A DNA stretch of 64,000 nt. It comes from Roseibium sp. TrichSKD4. GTDB taxonomy: Bacteria > Pseudomonadota > Alphaproteobacteria > Rhizobiales > Stappiaceae. The DNA is taken from contig NZ_GL476304.1 of assembly GCF_000148725.1 (NCBI RefSeq), positions 92,476 through 156,475 of the forward strand. Direction: 5' to 3'. The notes below the pieces were generated by a model. It was given only the letters and a program-made list of their open reading frames with translations, ran no database searches and was not told the origin of the DNA. The number at the start of each line of letters is the position of its first letter. Within the stretch, counting starts at the first letter, position 1. A program made the translations under genes and the position numbers. This document shows, piece by piece, positions 56,120 to 64,000 of this stretch.

Positions 56120-57274
56120 ATGTTCAACAAACACTTTTCAATTCCGCACAAGACACTGATTTTGAGCGGCGTGATGGCACTGGCACTTGCCGGTTGTAAT
56201 GACGATAGCAAACAGGCCGCTCCCGAAGCTCCGCCTCCCTCCGTTACAGTAGCTGCAGCTCAGAACAAGGATGTTCGCCAGAGCGTACAGTTTGTCGGAC
56301 AAATTGCAGCCGTCGATGAGGTCGCTCTGATCGCGCGCGTTTCCGGTTTCCTGAACTCCAAGGAAGTTCCGGATGGCGCGACCGTGAAAGAGGGTGACCT
56401 TCTCTTTACGATCGAAAAGTCGCAATACGAAGCAGCTCTTGAAAGCGCCAAGGCCGATCTTGCAAGCGCCAAGGCGGATGCAGCGCTGAAAGCTGCAGAT
56501 GAAAAGCGAGACAAAGATCTGCTTGAAAAAGGACATGTCTCGGAAGCTGCATATGAAGCGACGCTAGCGCAAAAACAACAAGCTGAAGCGTCCGTCGATG
56601 CAAGAAGCGCCGCGTTGAAACAAGCGGAACTCAACCTTGGTTATACAGACATCAAGGCACCGTTCCCGGGTCAGATTGGTAAATCAACCTACAGCGTTGG
56701 GGAGGTCGTCGGCCCGAGCACACAGCCTCTTGCAAAGCTGATCCGCAAGGCTCCAGTCTATGTGAACTTCTCCGTCAGTGACGCTCAGTATCTTAATGCG
56801 GTGAAAGAGCACGGCATCACGGCTGAGGATATCGATCCGAAAACAGCACCTGACCTCAGCCTTATTCTTCCAAACGGTGAAAAGTATGGCGAAAAGGGCC
56901 GGATCGTCTTCATTGACAACACAGTTGATGCAACCACAGGAACGGTTTCGTTCCGCGGCGAGTTCGACAACAAGGACGCTACGTTGCTTCCTGGCACATA
57001 CGTGTGTGTAATTATCGAAGCACCGCAGGAAACAACAGCCCTTGTCATCCCGCAGGCTGCCATCCAGCGGGATCAAAAAGGTGATTTTGTTCTCGTTGTT
57101 GGAAGCGAAGAAACCGTTGAACAGCGTTATGTCAAACTTGGCGATCAGGTTGATGGCGACTTCATCGTGTCCGATGGCCTGCAAGAAGGTGAGCGGATCA
57201 TTGTCCAGGGGCTCCAAAAAGTCCGTCCGGGCGTGCCGGTAAACGCGGTACTAGCCGCCAAGCCGGTGGAGTAA
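56120..57274 (+). CDS. RND efflux periplasmic adaptor (AcrA-like lipoprotein)
   Basis: 384-residue membrane fusion protein. The N-terminus is a lipoprotein signal with lipobox ALAGC (LILSGVMALALAGCND), then the barrel-sandwich (FVGQIAAVDEVALIARVSGFL, VKEGDLLFTIEKSQYEAAL), a helical hairpin (about 100-165, SAKADLASAKADAALKAADEK), YTDIKAPFPGQIGKS and a beta-barrel domain. It links the inner-membrane pump to an outer-membrane channel. ATG 56120 is used; the frame is open 34 codons upstream without a signal. The pump gene follows after 6 bp. No local regulator or TolC gene is seen. Confidence 0.93.
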   Translation: MFNKHFSIPHKTLILSGVMALALAGCNDDSKQAAPEAPPPSVTVAAAQNKDVRQSVQFVGQIAAVDEVALIARVSGFLNSKEVPDGATVKEGDLLFTIEKSQYEAALESAKADLASAKADAALKAADEKRDKDLLEKGHVSEAAYEATLAQKQQAEASVDARSAALKQAELNLGYTDIKAPFPGQIGKSTYSVGEVVGPSTQPLAKLIRKAPVYVNFSVSDAQYLNAVKEHGITAEDIDPKTAPDLSLILPNGEKYGEKGRIVFIDNTVDATTGTVSFRGEFDNKDATLLPGTYVCVIIEAPQETTALVIPQAAIQRDQKGDFVLVVGSEETVEQRYVKLGDQVDGDFIVSDGLQEGERIIVQGLQKVRPGVPVNAVLAAKPVE

Positions 57275-57280
57275 GCCTCA

Positions 57281-60200
57281 ATGTTCTCGCAGTTTTTCAT
57301 CTACCGGCCCAAATTCGCGCTGGTGATCTCGCTCGTTATTTCCATCGCCGGCGTTCTTGGTTATCTCGCGCTTCCCGTTGAACAGTTTCCAGATATCACA
57401 CCGCCTGTTGTAAATGTCTCTGCCAGCTACACAGGTGCCAGCGCCGAAGTGCTTGAGGAAACGGTAGCTGCGCCCATTGAGGCGCAGGTCAACGGCGTGG
57501 ATGACATGATCTATATGTCCTCCAACAGCGCAGACAGTGGCAACTATTCGCTCAATGTGACCTTTGCCGTTGGCACGGACCCCGACATTGCCACGGTGAA
57601 TGTGCAAAACAGGGTGTCGCAGGCGACAAGCCAGCTTCCAAGTGAAGTGACAGCAACCGGCGTGACCGTTCAAAAAGCCTCAACCAACATGTTGATGGTA
57701 ATTACGCTGTTTTCGCCGAACAGCTCCTATGACGAAGTGTTTTTGTCGAACTACGCTTCGATCAACATGAAGGATGCTCTTGCGCGTGTTCAGGGCGTCG
57801 GCAAGGCGGACGTCATGACCGACTTCGCGTACGCCATGCGCATTTGGTTGGATCCAGACCGTCTGGCAAGCCTTGGAATGGCCCCGACTGATTTTATCGC
57901 AGCCATTCGCGATCAAAACATTCAGGTGGCAGCTGGTCAGATCGGCGCACCTCCGGTTCCAGATGGACAACAGTTCCAATACACGATCAAGGCCAAGGGC
58001 CGCCTAACGACCGTAGAGGATTTTGAAAACATCATTTTGCGCACCGGCCAAGATGGTGCCGTGGTGACGATCGGGGATGTTGCACGGGTCGAACGAGACG
58101 CTCAATTCTACAATGCCAGTGGTCAGTTTAACGGGCAGCCGTCAACGGTTCTGGCCGTGTATCAGGCACCGGGAGCTAACGCTGTTGCTGTAGCTGCTGC
58201 TGTTAAAGAGCGCCTGGAAAGCCTGTCTCAGTCCTTCCCGGATGACATGGAATACGAAATTCCATTCGACACTACAGTGTTTGTGGAACAGTCCCTTAAC
58301 GACGTCATCGAGACTCTGTTTGTCACCTTCATTCTTGTGGTGACAGTGGTGTTCATCTTTCTGGGCAACTGGCGAGCAACCATCATTCCAACCGTGGCCA
58401 TTCCGGTATCGCTCATCGGAACCTTCGGCGTGCTGCTCGCACTCGGAATGTCGCTGAACACAATCTCGTTGTTCGCGCTTGTACTTGCCATCGGCATCGT
58501 GGTGGATGACGCTATTGTCGTCGTTGAAAACGTCGAGCGTCTGATTGCGGACGAGGGGTTATCTCCTCAAGAGGCCACTGCCAAAGCGATGACCCAGATC
58601 ACAGGACCGGTCATTGCAACAACACTTGTTCTGTTGGCGGTGTTTGTTCCAACTATCTTCATGCCGGGCATCACGGGTCGCCTCTACTCGCAGTTTGCGG
58701 TCACCATTTCCGTTTCCGTGATTATTTCTTCAATCAACGCGTTGACGCTGTCACCCGCGCTCTGCGGCCTCATTCTGCGGCCACGCTCCGGCCCAGCCCG
58801 CGGATTGTTGGCGGTTTTCGAAGGCGGCATTGGCGCGGCTCGAAATGGCTACACGGCGCTCATTCGCAGACTGGTTCGCGTGTCGTTTATGGGGTTGGTT
58901 GCAGTCGCTGGAGTCATCGTGGCAATTGGCTACTTCGGCAAAGAACTCCCTCAGGGCTTCCTGCCTTTGGAAGACCAAGGCTATCTCATGGTCGACGTTC
59001 AACTGCCCGATGGCGCATCGTTGGAGCGGACCGAGGGTGTTACCCAGCAGGTGGTTGAGATTGCCAAGAATACCCCGGGCGTTGAAAACGTGACTGTCGT
59101 GAACGGCTTTTCGATTCTGAATTCGGCCCTTTCGTCCAATTCGGCTCTTGTGATTGCAACGATGACGAATTGGCAGGAGCGCCAAGACCCGGACCTCGGG
59201 ATCAACGCGATCCTCGCCAAATTCTGGGGGCAGTTCTCGACTATTCCGGGAGCGAACATTATTTCATTCAATCCACCACCGATTCCGGGTCTCGGAACTA
59301 CGGGCGGTGTTGAGATGATCGTTCAGCAAACAGGGGGGGGAACTCCGCAAGACCTATCCTCAGCTATTGGGTCGTTGGTCTACACTGCAAATCAGAACTC
59401 AGAGATTGCGCAGGCCTATTCCACCTATCGAGCCAATGTTCCACAAATCTTCGTGGATTTGGACCGTGAGAAGGCCAAGACGCTTGGCGTGAACGTGGCG
59501 GATGTATTCACGACGCTGCAGGCCTATCTTGGTTCCTTCTATGTCAATGATTTCAATCTCTTTGGCAGAGTTTATCGCGTAATGGTTCAAGCAGAGGGTG
59601 AGTTCCGTAACAAGGCCGATGATATTGGTCGTCTTTATGTTCGGACAGGCGACGGAACCATGGTTCCAATGCGAACCTTGATGACCACCGAAAACGTTCT
59701 GGGGCCGCAAACACTCACCCGGTACAATATGTTCCGCTCTGCCAGCGTAAATGCTGAGCCGGCGCCAGGCGCATCCACAGGCGTGATCATCAACGCCATG
59801 GAAGCAGGGGCAACAGAAGCACTGCCATCAGGCTATGCCTATGAGTGGACGGGAACAGCGTTGCAGCAGCAAGGGACCGGTAATCTCGTTCTGTTCATCC
59901 TGATGCTGGCTATCCTCTTCGCCTATCTCTTCCTCGTGGCCCAATATGAAAGCTGGACCATGCCGGTGGCGATTTTGATGTCCGTAACGGTGGCGATGTT
60001 GGGCGCGTTTGTAGCGGTCTTTGTGACGGGCGGAGACGTCAATCTCTATACACAGATTGGTATGATCATGCTTGTCGGCCTTGGTGCGAAAAACGCCATT
60101 TTGATTGTCGAATTCGCCATGGAGCAAAGGGCCTCCGGGAAGTCGATCAAGGACGCCGCGATTGAGGCCGGACACTTGCGTTTCCGCGCGGTGATGATGA

Positions 60201-60436
60201 CGGCTCTGTCCTTCCTGCTGGGCGTGGTCCCACTGATGACCGCCTCAAGCGCTGGTGCTGCCAGTCAGAACGCGATTGGATTTGCCGTCTTTGGGGGAAT
60301 GCTGTTTGCAACGGTGTTTGGGGTCATTCTGATCCCGGTTCTTTTCGTGGTCATGCAAACCATGCGGGAAAAGGTCAAAGCGATGATGGGCGGTGGTAAC
60401 GCAAATAAAGCACCACCAGCAGCACCTGCCGAATAA
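57281..60436 (+). CDS. RND efflux pump, HAE1/AcrB-like
   Basis: 1051-residue proton-driven inner-membrane pump with 12 membrane helices and two large periplasmic loops. Signatures: [21 protein letters not shown] at the first helix, [23 protein letters not shown], the proton-relay Asp pair in [19 protein letters not shown] (near 408), and the second-half counterpart [16 protein letters not shown] with a Lys in helix 10. Length and architecture match AcrB-type multidrug pumps. Operon with the adaptor; a bidirectional terminator follows. Confidence 0.95.
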   Translation: MFSQFFIYRPKFALVISLVISIAGVLGYLALPVEQFPDITPPVVNVSASYTGASAEVLEETVAAPIEAQVNGVDDMIYMSSNSADSGNYSLNVTFAVGTDPDIATVNVQNRVSQATSQLPSEVTATGVTVQKASTNMLMVITLFSPNSSYDEVFLSNYASINMKDALARVQGVGKADVMTDFAYAMRIWLDPDRLASLGMAPTDFIAAIRDQNIQVAAGQIGAPPVPDGQQFQYTIKAKGRLTTVEDFENIILRTGQDGAVVTIGDVARVERDAQFYNASGQFNGQPSTVLAVYQAPGANAVAVAAAVKERLESLSQSFPDDMEYEIPFDTTVFVEQSLNDVIETLFVTFILVVTVVFIFLGNWRATIIPTVAIPVSLIGTFGVLLALGMSLNTISLFALVLAIGIVVDDAIVVVENVERLIADEGLSPQEATAKAMTQITGPVIATTLVLLAVFVPTIFMPGITGRLYSQFAVTISVSVIISSINALTLSPALCGLILRPRSGPARGLLAVFEGGIGAARNGYTALIRRLVRVSFMGLVAVAGVIVAIGYFGKELPQGFLPLEDQGYLMVDVQLPDGASLERTEGVTQQVVEIAKNTPGVENVTVVNGFSILNSALSSNSALVIATMTNWQERQDPDLGINAILAKFWGQFSTIPGANIISFNPPPIPGLGTTGGVEMIVQQTGGGTPQDLSSAIGSLVYTANQNSEIAQAYSTYRANVPQIFVDLDREKAKTLGVNVADVFTTLQAYLGSFYVNDFNLFGRVYRVMVQAEGEFRNKADDIGRLYVRTGDGTMVPMRTLMTTENVLGPQTLTRYNMFRSASVNAEPAPGASTGVIINAMEAGATEALPSGYAYEWTGTALQQQGTGNLVLFILMLAILFAYLFLVAQYESWTMPVAILMSVTVAMLGAFVAVFVTGGDVNLYTQIGMIMLVGLGAKNAILIVEFAMEQRASGKSIKDAAIEAGHLRFRAVMMTALSFLLGVVPLMTASSAGAASQNAIGFAVFGGMLFATVFGVILIPVLFVVMQTMREKVKAMMGGGNANKAPPAAPAE

Positions 60437-60462
60437 CGCAGATATTTGATCCCGCAAACAAT

Positions 60463-60490
60463 AAGGCCCGCGAGCGTTCGCGGGCCTTTC
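60463..60490 (+). terminator. Bidirectional terminator between RND pump and iron alcohol dehydrogenase
   Basis: Perfect 11-bp stem AAGGCCCGCGA (60463-60473) / TCGCGGGCCTT (60478-60488) with a GCGT loop, T-rich on the right and A-rich on the left, between two convergent genes. Confidence 0.85.
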
Positions 60491-60509
60491 ACTTTCAGAT
60501 GTGAGACGT

Positions 60510-61622
60510 CTAAAAGACCTCCTCCAAAATGGCGCGATAGTCATTTTCATCTGCCTGACGGGGGTTGGTGGCGTGGCAGTGGTCAAGGAGGGCGGCTTTT
60601 GCGACCTCATCCACATGCGCTCCAGTGACGCCCAAGTCTGAAAGCCGATTTGGAATACCAATTTGCCGGTTCAGGGCATCAATCACCTGATCTGGCTCCC
60701 CATCAAGGATCTCAGTCAGGCGATCCCATTTCGCTCCTATCTCGGATTTGTTGAACCGAAGCACCGGTGGCATCAGGATCGCATTCAACGTTCCGTGATG
60801 CAGATTAACGTCTTTCACCGCCCCAAGAGGATGGGTAAGAGCGTGAACGGCTCCCAGCCCTTTTTGAAAAGCAAGCGCGCCTTCCATGGAGGCCATCATC
60901 ATGTCCCAGCGGGCCTGTTGGTCGGTGCCGTCCTTTACCGCTCGTGGCAGCGCTGCAAAACCGCGGACCAGTCCTTCCAATGCGATTGCGTCCGCCGGTG
61001 GGTTGATCGAGGGCGCCATATAGGTCTCAAGGCAATGGGAGATGGCATCCATGCCCGTGGCGGCTGTGAGACCAGCCGGTAGACCGGTTGTCAGGGTTGG
61101 GTCACAAAGGGCAACGGAGGGTAAGTTGTGTGGGGACAGAACCCCGAGCTTCTGGCCATCTGAAAAGTTGATCACCGCCCCTCGGCCAACTTCGGAGCCT
61201 GTGCCTGCCGTTGTCGGGATCGCGATAAGAGGCGGCATGTTGCCATGAATTCGGGGGATGCCGCCTTCAATCGCTGCATATTCAACCAAGGGCCCCTCGT
61301 GAGAGACCCGCAGACGAACCCCTTTGGCAAGATCCAGCGAAGAGCCGCCGCCGAAAGCTATCACCCCATCGCAATTTCGTTTTGAGTAAACCTGTCCAGC
61401 TTCTTCAATAGCCGCTTCTGTCGGATTGGATGGAGTGCCGTCAAACAGCTGCATGTTGCTTGGAACAAGCGACAGCAGCTGATCGAAGATCGGCGTTGCT
61501 GCAATACCTTTATCGGTCACAACCAGCGGTCGCTCGATTTTCAGAGACTTCAGCTCCCGCGGCAACAATCTGAGAGCACCGAAATCGAATTCCACCCGCG
61601 TGAGATAGTTGATTGTTGCCAT
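60510..61622 (-). CDS. Iron-containing alcohol dehydrogenase
   Basis: 370-residue group III (Fe-dependent) alcohol dehydrogenase, cytosolic, NAD(P)-linked. Signatures: VIAFGGGSSLDLAKGV (nucleotide site, near 95), IPTTAGTGSEVGRGAVI, AATGMDAISHCLETYMAP (metal ligands Asp and His), GLGAVHALTHPLGA and a C-terminal HCHATNPRQ His. ATG 61622 has an AAGGGA site; the frame is open 84 codons upstream without similarity. Substrate is uncertain; such enzymes reduce or oxidise short alcohols or semialdehydes. Divergent from the aminotransferase gene. Confidence 0.93.
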   Translation of the reverse strand: MATINYLTRVEFDFGALRLLPRELKSLKIERPLVVTDKGIAATPIFDQLLSLVPSNMQLFDGTPSNPTEAAIEEAGQVYSKRNCDGVIAFGGGSSLDLAKGVRLRVSHEGPLVEYAAIEGGIPRIHGNMPPLIAIPTTAGTGSEVGRGAVINFSDGQKLGVLSPHNLPSVALCDPTLTTGLPAGLTAATGMDAISHCLETYMAPSINPPADAIALEGLVRGFAALPRAVKDGTDQQARWDMMMASMEGALAFQKGLGAVHALTHPLGAVKDVNLHHGTLNAILMPPVLRFNKSEIGAKWDRLTEILDGEPDQVIDALNRQIGIPNRLSDLGVTGAHVDEVAKAALLDHCHATNPRQADENDYRAILEEVF

Positions 61623-61735
61623 GTGGTGTCCCTTGGTAAATGTTTGATCAGCCGTTTTGCCAAGATGGATTTGGTTTGATCCAGAAGCAAATGCGAAAAT
61701 TCTAAAACAGCCCGTTTGGGGAGCACACCACCAAT

Positions 61736-62860
61736 ATGATCCCGGTCCAGCGTCACCTGTTCGATATTCCCGAAGATGTTGCCTATTTGAACTGTGCCTA
61801 CATGGGGCCTTTGATGAAGTCTGTCGCTGCAGCTGCTGAGGAGGGGGCACGGCGAAAAGCACAGCCCTGGACAATCAAGCCAGCTGACTTCTTTGAAACA
61901 CCTGAACGCGTTCGTGGTCTTGTGGCCCAACTCATGAATGCAACAGCAGATCATATTGCGATTGTTCCCTCTGCAAGTTATGGCCTCGCTGTTGCAGCTA
62001 AAAACCTGCCGGTGAAAGCGGGTGAAGAAATTGTTCTTGCTGCCGATCAGTTTCCATCCAATCGTCACATTTGGGCGAAAATCGCTGCCGAAACGGGTGC
62101 GAGACTTGTATTGGCAGACGGCGAAGACCTGACCGAGGCATTTGTTTCCTGCATCAATGAACGCACCTCAATTGTTGCAGCCGCCGCGTGTCGGTGGACC
62201 GATGGCCGAAAAATAGACCTGTTGGAGGTATCGAAAGCGTGCAGACAAAACAATGCAGCGCTAGTTTTGGACCTGACCCAGTCGTTGGGCGCTCAACCGT
62301 TCAGTGTTTCGGGGATCGATCCGGACTTCGTAATTGCTGCGACCTACAAATGGCTGCTCGGTCCCTATAGCTGCGGTGTGCTCTATGTCGCCGACCGTCA
62401 CTTTGATGGAGAGCCGTTGGAAGAAGGGTGGATGAATCGGGCGGGTGCAGAGAATTTCGCCAACCTTGTGGACTACAGCGATACATATCGTGCAGGGGCC
62501 CGTCGTTTCGACATGGGTGAAGTTGCTAATTTTGCTGCACTTCCTGCCGTTGCGTCGGCTCTTGCACAGATAAATGACTGGTCTGTGGATAACCTTTATT
62601 CGACACTTTCCCAAAGAAACCTGTATCTCGTGGAGCGGGCAAAAGGCTTGGGATTAGTCCCGGTGTCAGAAATCGAGAGAGCAGGGCACTTTTTGACGCT
62701 TGGTTTGCAAGATTCGGCTCCTGCGGATTTGGTGCAACGATTGGCGTCAGACAATGTCTATGTTTCCCAACGTGGCCGTTCGTTGCGAATTACGCCGCAC
62801 GTCTGGACCACACCTTCCGACGAAGACAGGCTCTTTAAAGCGCTAGAGCGTCATATCTAG
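61736..62860 (+). CDS. Class V aminotransferase (PLP-dependent)
   Basis: 374-residue fold-type I PLP enzyme of the cysteine desulfurase/kynureninase-like group. Pieces: VAYLNCAYMGPLMKSV at the N-terminus, the SASYGLAVAAKNL helix, the PLP Asp in ALVLDLTQSLGAQP (near 185), and the Schiff-base Lys in AATYKWLLGPYSCGVLYV (near 207). The C-terminal domain ends SQRGRSLRITPHVWTTPSDEDRLF. No active-site Cys loop of SufS type was recognised, so a simple aminotransferase or lyase role is more likely. Substrate unknown. ATG 61736 is close to the divergent dehydrogenase start. Confidence 0.88.
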   Translation: MIPVQRHLFDIPEDVAYLNCAYMGPLMKSVAAAAEEGARRKAQPWTIKPADFFETPERVRGLVAQLMNATADHIAIVPSASYGLAVAAKNLPVKAGEEIVLAADQFPSNRHIWAKIAAETGARLVLADGEDLTEAFVSCINERTSIVAAAACRWTDGRKIDLLEVSKACRQNNAALVLDLTQSLGAQPFSVSGIDPDFVIAATYKWLLGPYSCGVLYVADRHFDGEPLEEGWMNRAGAENFANLVDYSDTYRAGARRFDMGEVANFAALPAVASALAQINDWSVDNLYSTLSQRNLYLVERAKGLGLVPVSEIERAGHFLTLGLQDSAPADLVQRLASDNVYVSQRGRSLRITPHVWTTPSDEDRLFKALERHI

Positions 62861-62927
62861 AGGATCGAAAACCCCTTGTTAATCAGGGGGGGGGAACCAT
62901 TCCAGTAACTGAATTCTTGGGGAGGAA

Positions 62928-63003
62928 TGGTGAGCCGACAGGGGTTCGAACCCTGGACCTACTGATTAAAAGTCAGTTGCTCTACCAGCTGAGCTATCGG
63001 CTC
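62928..63003 (-). tRNA. tRNA-Lys (anticodon TTT)
   Basis: Full cloverleaf on the minus strand: acceptor GAGCCGA/TCGGCTC, D-arm with AGCTGGTA, anticodon arm ACTGA-CTTTTAA-TCAGT (anticodon TTT), variable AGGTC, T-arm CAGGG-TTCGAAC-CCCTG and discriminator A. The CCA end is encoded (62928-62930). 76 nt in all. Its 3' part faces the aminotransferase gene. Confidence 0.96.
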
Positions 63004-63396
63004 TCTCATTGAGAGTTTTGGAACGTCTTTGGAACCGCTCCTGCGAGGCAGTTTGTTGCGCCCCGTTGATGTGGCGTGTGTTTATGCCGGGCTGGTTTCA
63101 GATGCAAGAGGAAATTTGAATATTTTTTTGTTATTCCACTGCCTAGGTAAAACCTACAATGAATATCTTGTAATTCTCAAACAATTGAAGGTCGTTAATA
63201 ATATATTGCGTTTGTCGGTATTGAATCGAAGAGTTATTTGATGAATAACCATGTTGATGGTAGTTCAGCCCGATCATGAATTTCATGTGAGGCATTTCGC
63301 GAACCGGGGAATGTGCACTCCCCAGGCAAACAGAAATGCAAATTCGAATAGACGTTCAAAGAAAACGTCCTCGATAATACATAGAAGAGAGGTACG
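63004..63396. other. Intergenic region between tRNA-Lys and the small orphan gene
   Basis: About 390 bp, AT-rich in the middle (63100-63250), with no convincing gene. The short plus-strand open frame 63029-63241 lacks a good start site and protein-like composition. The region must hold the promoters of tRNA-Lys (minus) and the 97-residue gene (plus). Confidence 0.5.
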
Positions 63397-63690
63397 ATGT
63401 CGTACTACCAAACAGAGGGCGAAGTGAGCACGGTGGAGCTCGATTTCGTCAAGGGACACATCGCTGCGACGATGGCCCTCATCCACGGGATGATAGAACA
63501 GGATGTTCTGGATCGCCATCAACTTGATGCGTTTTTTGCCGGTTTTGTAAGTCAGTTGCCGCACACTCGTGAAACCATGAGCCTGCGCTTGATCATTGAT
63601 CAATGGCGCAAGGGTCTTCGTGATGGTGAAGAGGAAGCGGGCCTACGTGGCAAACTCTTTGAAGTTATCAATGGCGGAAAGGCCTGCTAA
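63397..63690 (+). CDS. Small protein of unknown function (97 aa)
   Basis: 97 residues, mostly helical and acidic in the first part (SYYQTEGEVSTVELDFVKGHIAATMALIHGM), with no signal peptide or membrane segment and one Cys near the end. I do not recognise a family. It has a good GAGAGG site eight bases before ATG 63397 and is followed by a strong terminator, both arguing that it is a genuine monocistronic gene. Codon use is like its neighbours. It lies between tRNA-Lys and the second 42-bp repeat. Confidence 0.7.
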   Translation: MSYYQTEGEVSTVELDFVKGHIAATMALIHGMIEQDVLDRHQLDAFFAGFVSQLPHTRETMSLRLIIDQWRKGLRDGEEEAGLRGKLFEVINGGKAC

Positions 63691-63718
63691 AAGCAGCTGC
63701 ATTGCACAACATTAAAAG

Positions 63719-63758
63719 AAGCCAGCCTGACATCTGACTGATGTGGCTGGCTTTTTTT
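63719..63758 (+). terminator. Rho-independent terminator of the small orphan gene
   Basis: Long stem AAGCCAGCC (63719-63727) / GGCTGGCTT (63745-63753), extended inside by ACATC/GATGT with a small bulge, followed by a run of T. It is 28 bp past the stop codon. Confidence 0.9.
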
Positions 63759-64000
63759 ATGGTGCATATGCAAAAAGGTACGAAACCGGTTTCGCAATTC
63801 ATGCGGGCAATTATGTTGTAATCCCGACATCAATTTCTGTTTTTTCCCAAAAGTTGCATCTAGGGTCAGGACCCATTAATTTGGATGGAATGGTAGGGAT
63901 GAATTTGTTCGGATACGAGGCGCAAGGCTGAAGGAAACCGTCCGGTTTTCAAAGATTTGCAACGACGTTGCCGGCCACATTCACCCTATCCCGCAGGGAC
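63759..64000. other. Right end of the window, probable start of a further element or operon
   Basis: No complete gene. The 42-bp repeat occupies 63862-63903, and an ATG in its last bases opens only a 10-codon frame (NLFGYEAQG then stop). What follows to the window edge has no open frame of note. If the repeat is a transposon end, the body lies beyond 64000. Confidence 0.4.
63862..63903 (+). repeat. 42-bp direct repeat, copy 2
   Basis: Identical over 42 bases to 43236-43277; similarity stops abruptly on both sides. The palindrome GGGTC-AG-GACCC lies at its left end. Confidence 0.9.

Noticed and set aside
61623-61874. N-terminal extension of the iron alcohol dehydrogenase
   Set aside because: The 84 extra codons lack family similarity and overlap the start of the divergent aminotransferase gene; ATG 61622 has a proper ribosome binding site.

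Overview
The window looks like a chromosomal segment of an alphaproteobacterium of the Hyphomicrobiales (Rhizobiales). The main reason is its core gene content and order: lpxB, gltA, gltX, comEC and lexA on the left, and moeA, moaC, trpC, trpD, a PpiD/SurA-type isomerase, tpiA, secG and pyrG on the right. A marine Stappiaceae-like host is plausible, but that is inference only. The lexA operator has the alphaproteobacterial form GAAC-N7-GAAC.

Layout. (1) 1-15 kb: core genes lpxB (cut by the window edge), a chemoreceptor, gltA, gltX, comEC and lexA. Two insertion sequences have landed here: an IS66-type element splits an ATP-grasp gene, and an IS1380-type element sits at the 5' end of comEC. 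(2) 15.4-19.2 kb: a histidine kinase and a REC/degenerate-GGDEF/EAL protein in one operon. (3) 19.3-34.9 kb: a PQQ/lanthanide-type alcohol oxidation cluster. It contains xoxF, a PedF-like cytochrome c, a XoxJ-like binding protein, a SoxYZ-like carrier, a metallo-hydrolase, a four-gene PQQ-dehydrogenase-associated ABC/beta-propeller operon (the family that includes the lut genes), a CXXCW-family protein, and a second ABC operon of the NMT1/taurine type. The xoxF gene is split by a 1481-bp IS5-type element with a perfect 6-bp target duplication. (4) 35-38 kb: a LuxR-type response regulator, a hybrid histidine kinase and a FIST-domain sensor, probably the regulators of region 3. (5) 38.4-43.1 kb: coxG-coxS-coxL-coxM encoding a form II (AYRGAGR) molybdenum hydroxylase. 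(6) 43.2-46.4 kb: a type I secretion ABC transporter and its adaptor. (7) 46.4-55.1 kb: core genes moeA-moaC-trpC-trpD-ppiD on the minus strand, then tpiA, secG and pyrG. (8) 55-64 kb: a VOC protein, an RND efflux pair, an iron-containing alcohol dehydrogenase, a class V aminotransferase, tRNA-Lys(TTT), a small orphan gene, and a second copy of a 42-bp repeat that is also found at the start of the secretion operon.

How the parts fit. Regions 3 and 4 read as one functional unit: a periplasmic quinoprotein dehydrogenase, its electron acceptor, accessory and uptake proteins, and a sensory system. The catalytic subunit is currently interrupted, so the cluster is probably silent for XoxF activity unless another dehydrogenase exists elsewhere or the element excises. 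The molybdenum cofactor genes moaC and moeA lie close to the Mo-dependent cox operon, but they probably belong to the conserved chromosomal backbone. Three different IS families inside 33 kb, each in or against a gene, suggest recent transposition. All functional names come from sequence patterns and motifs; no database search was run.
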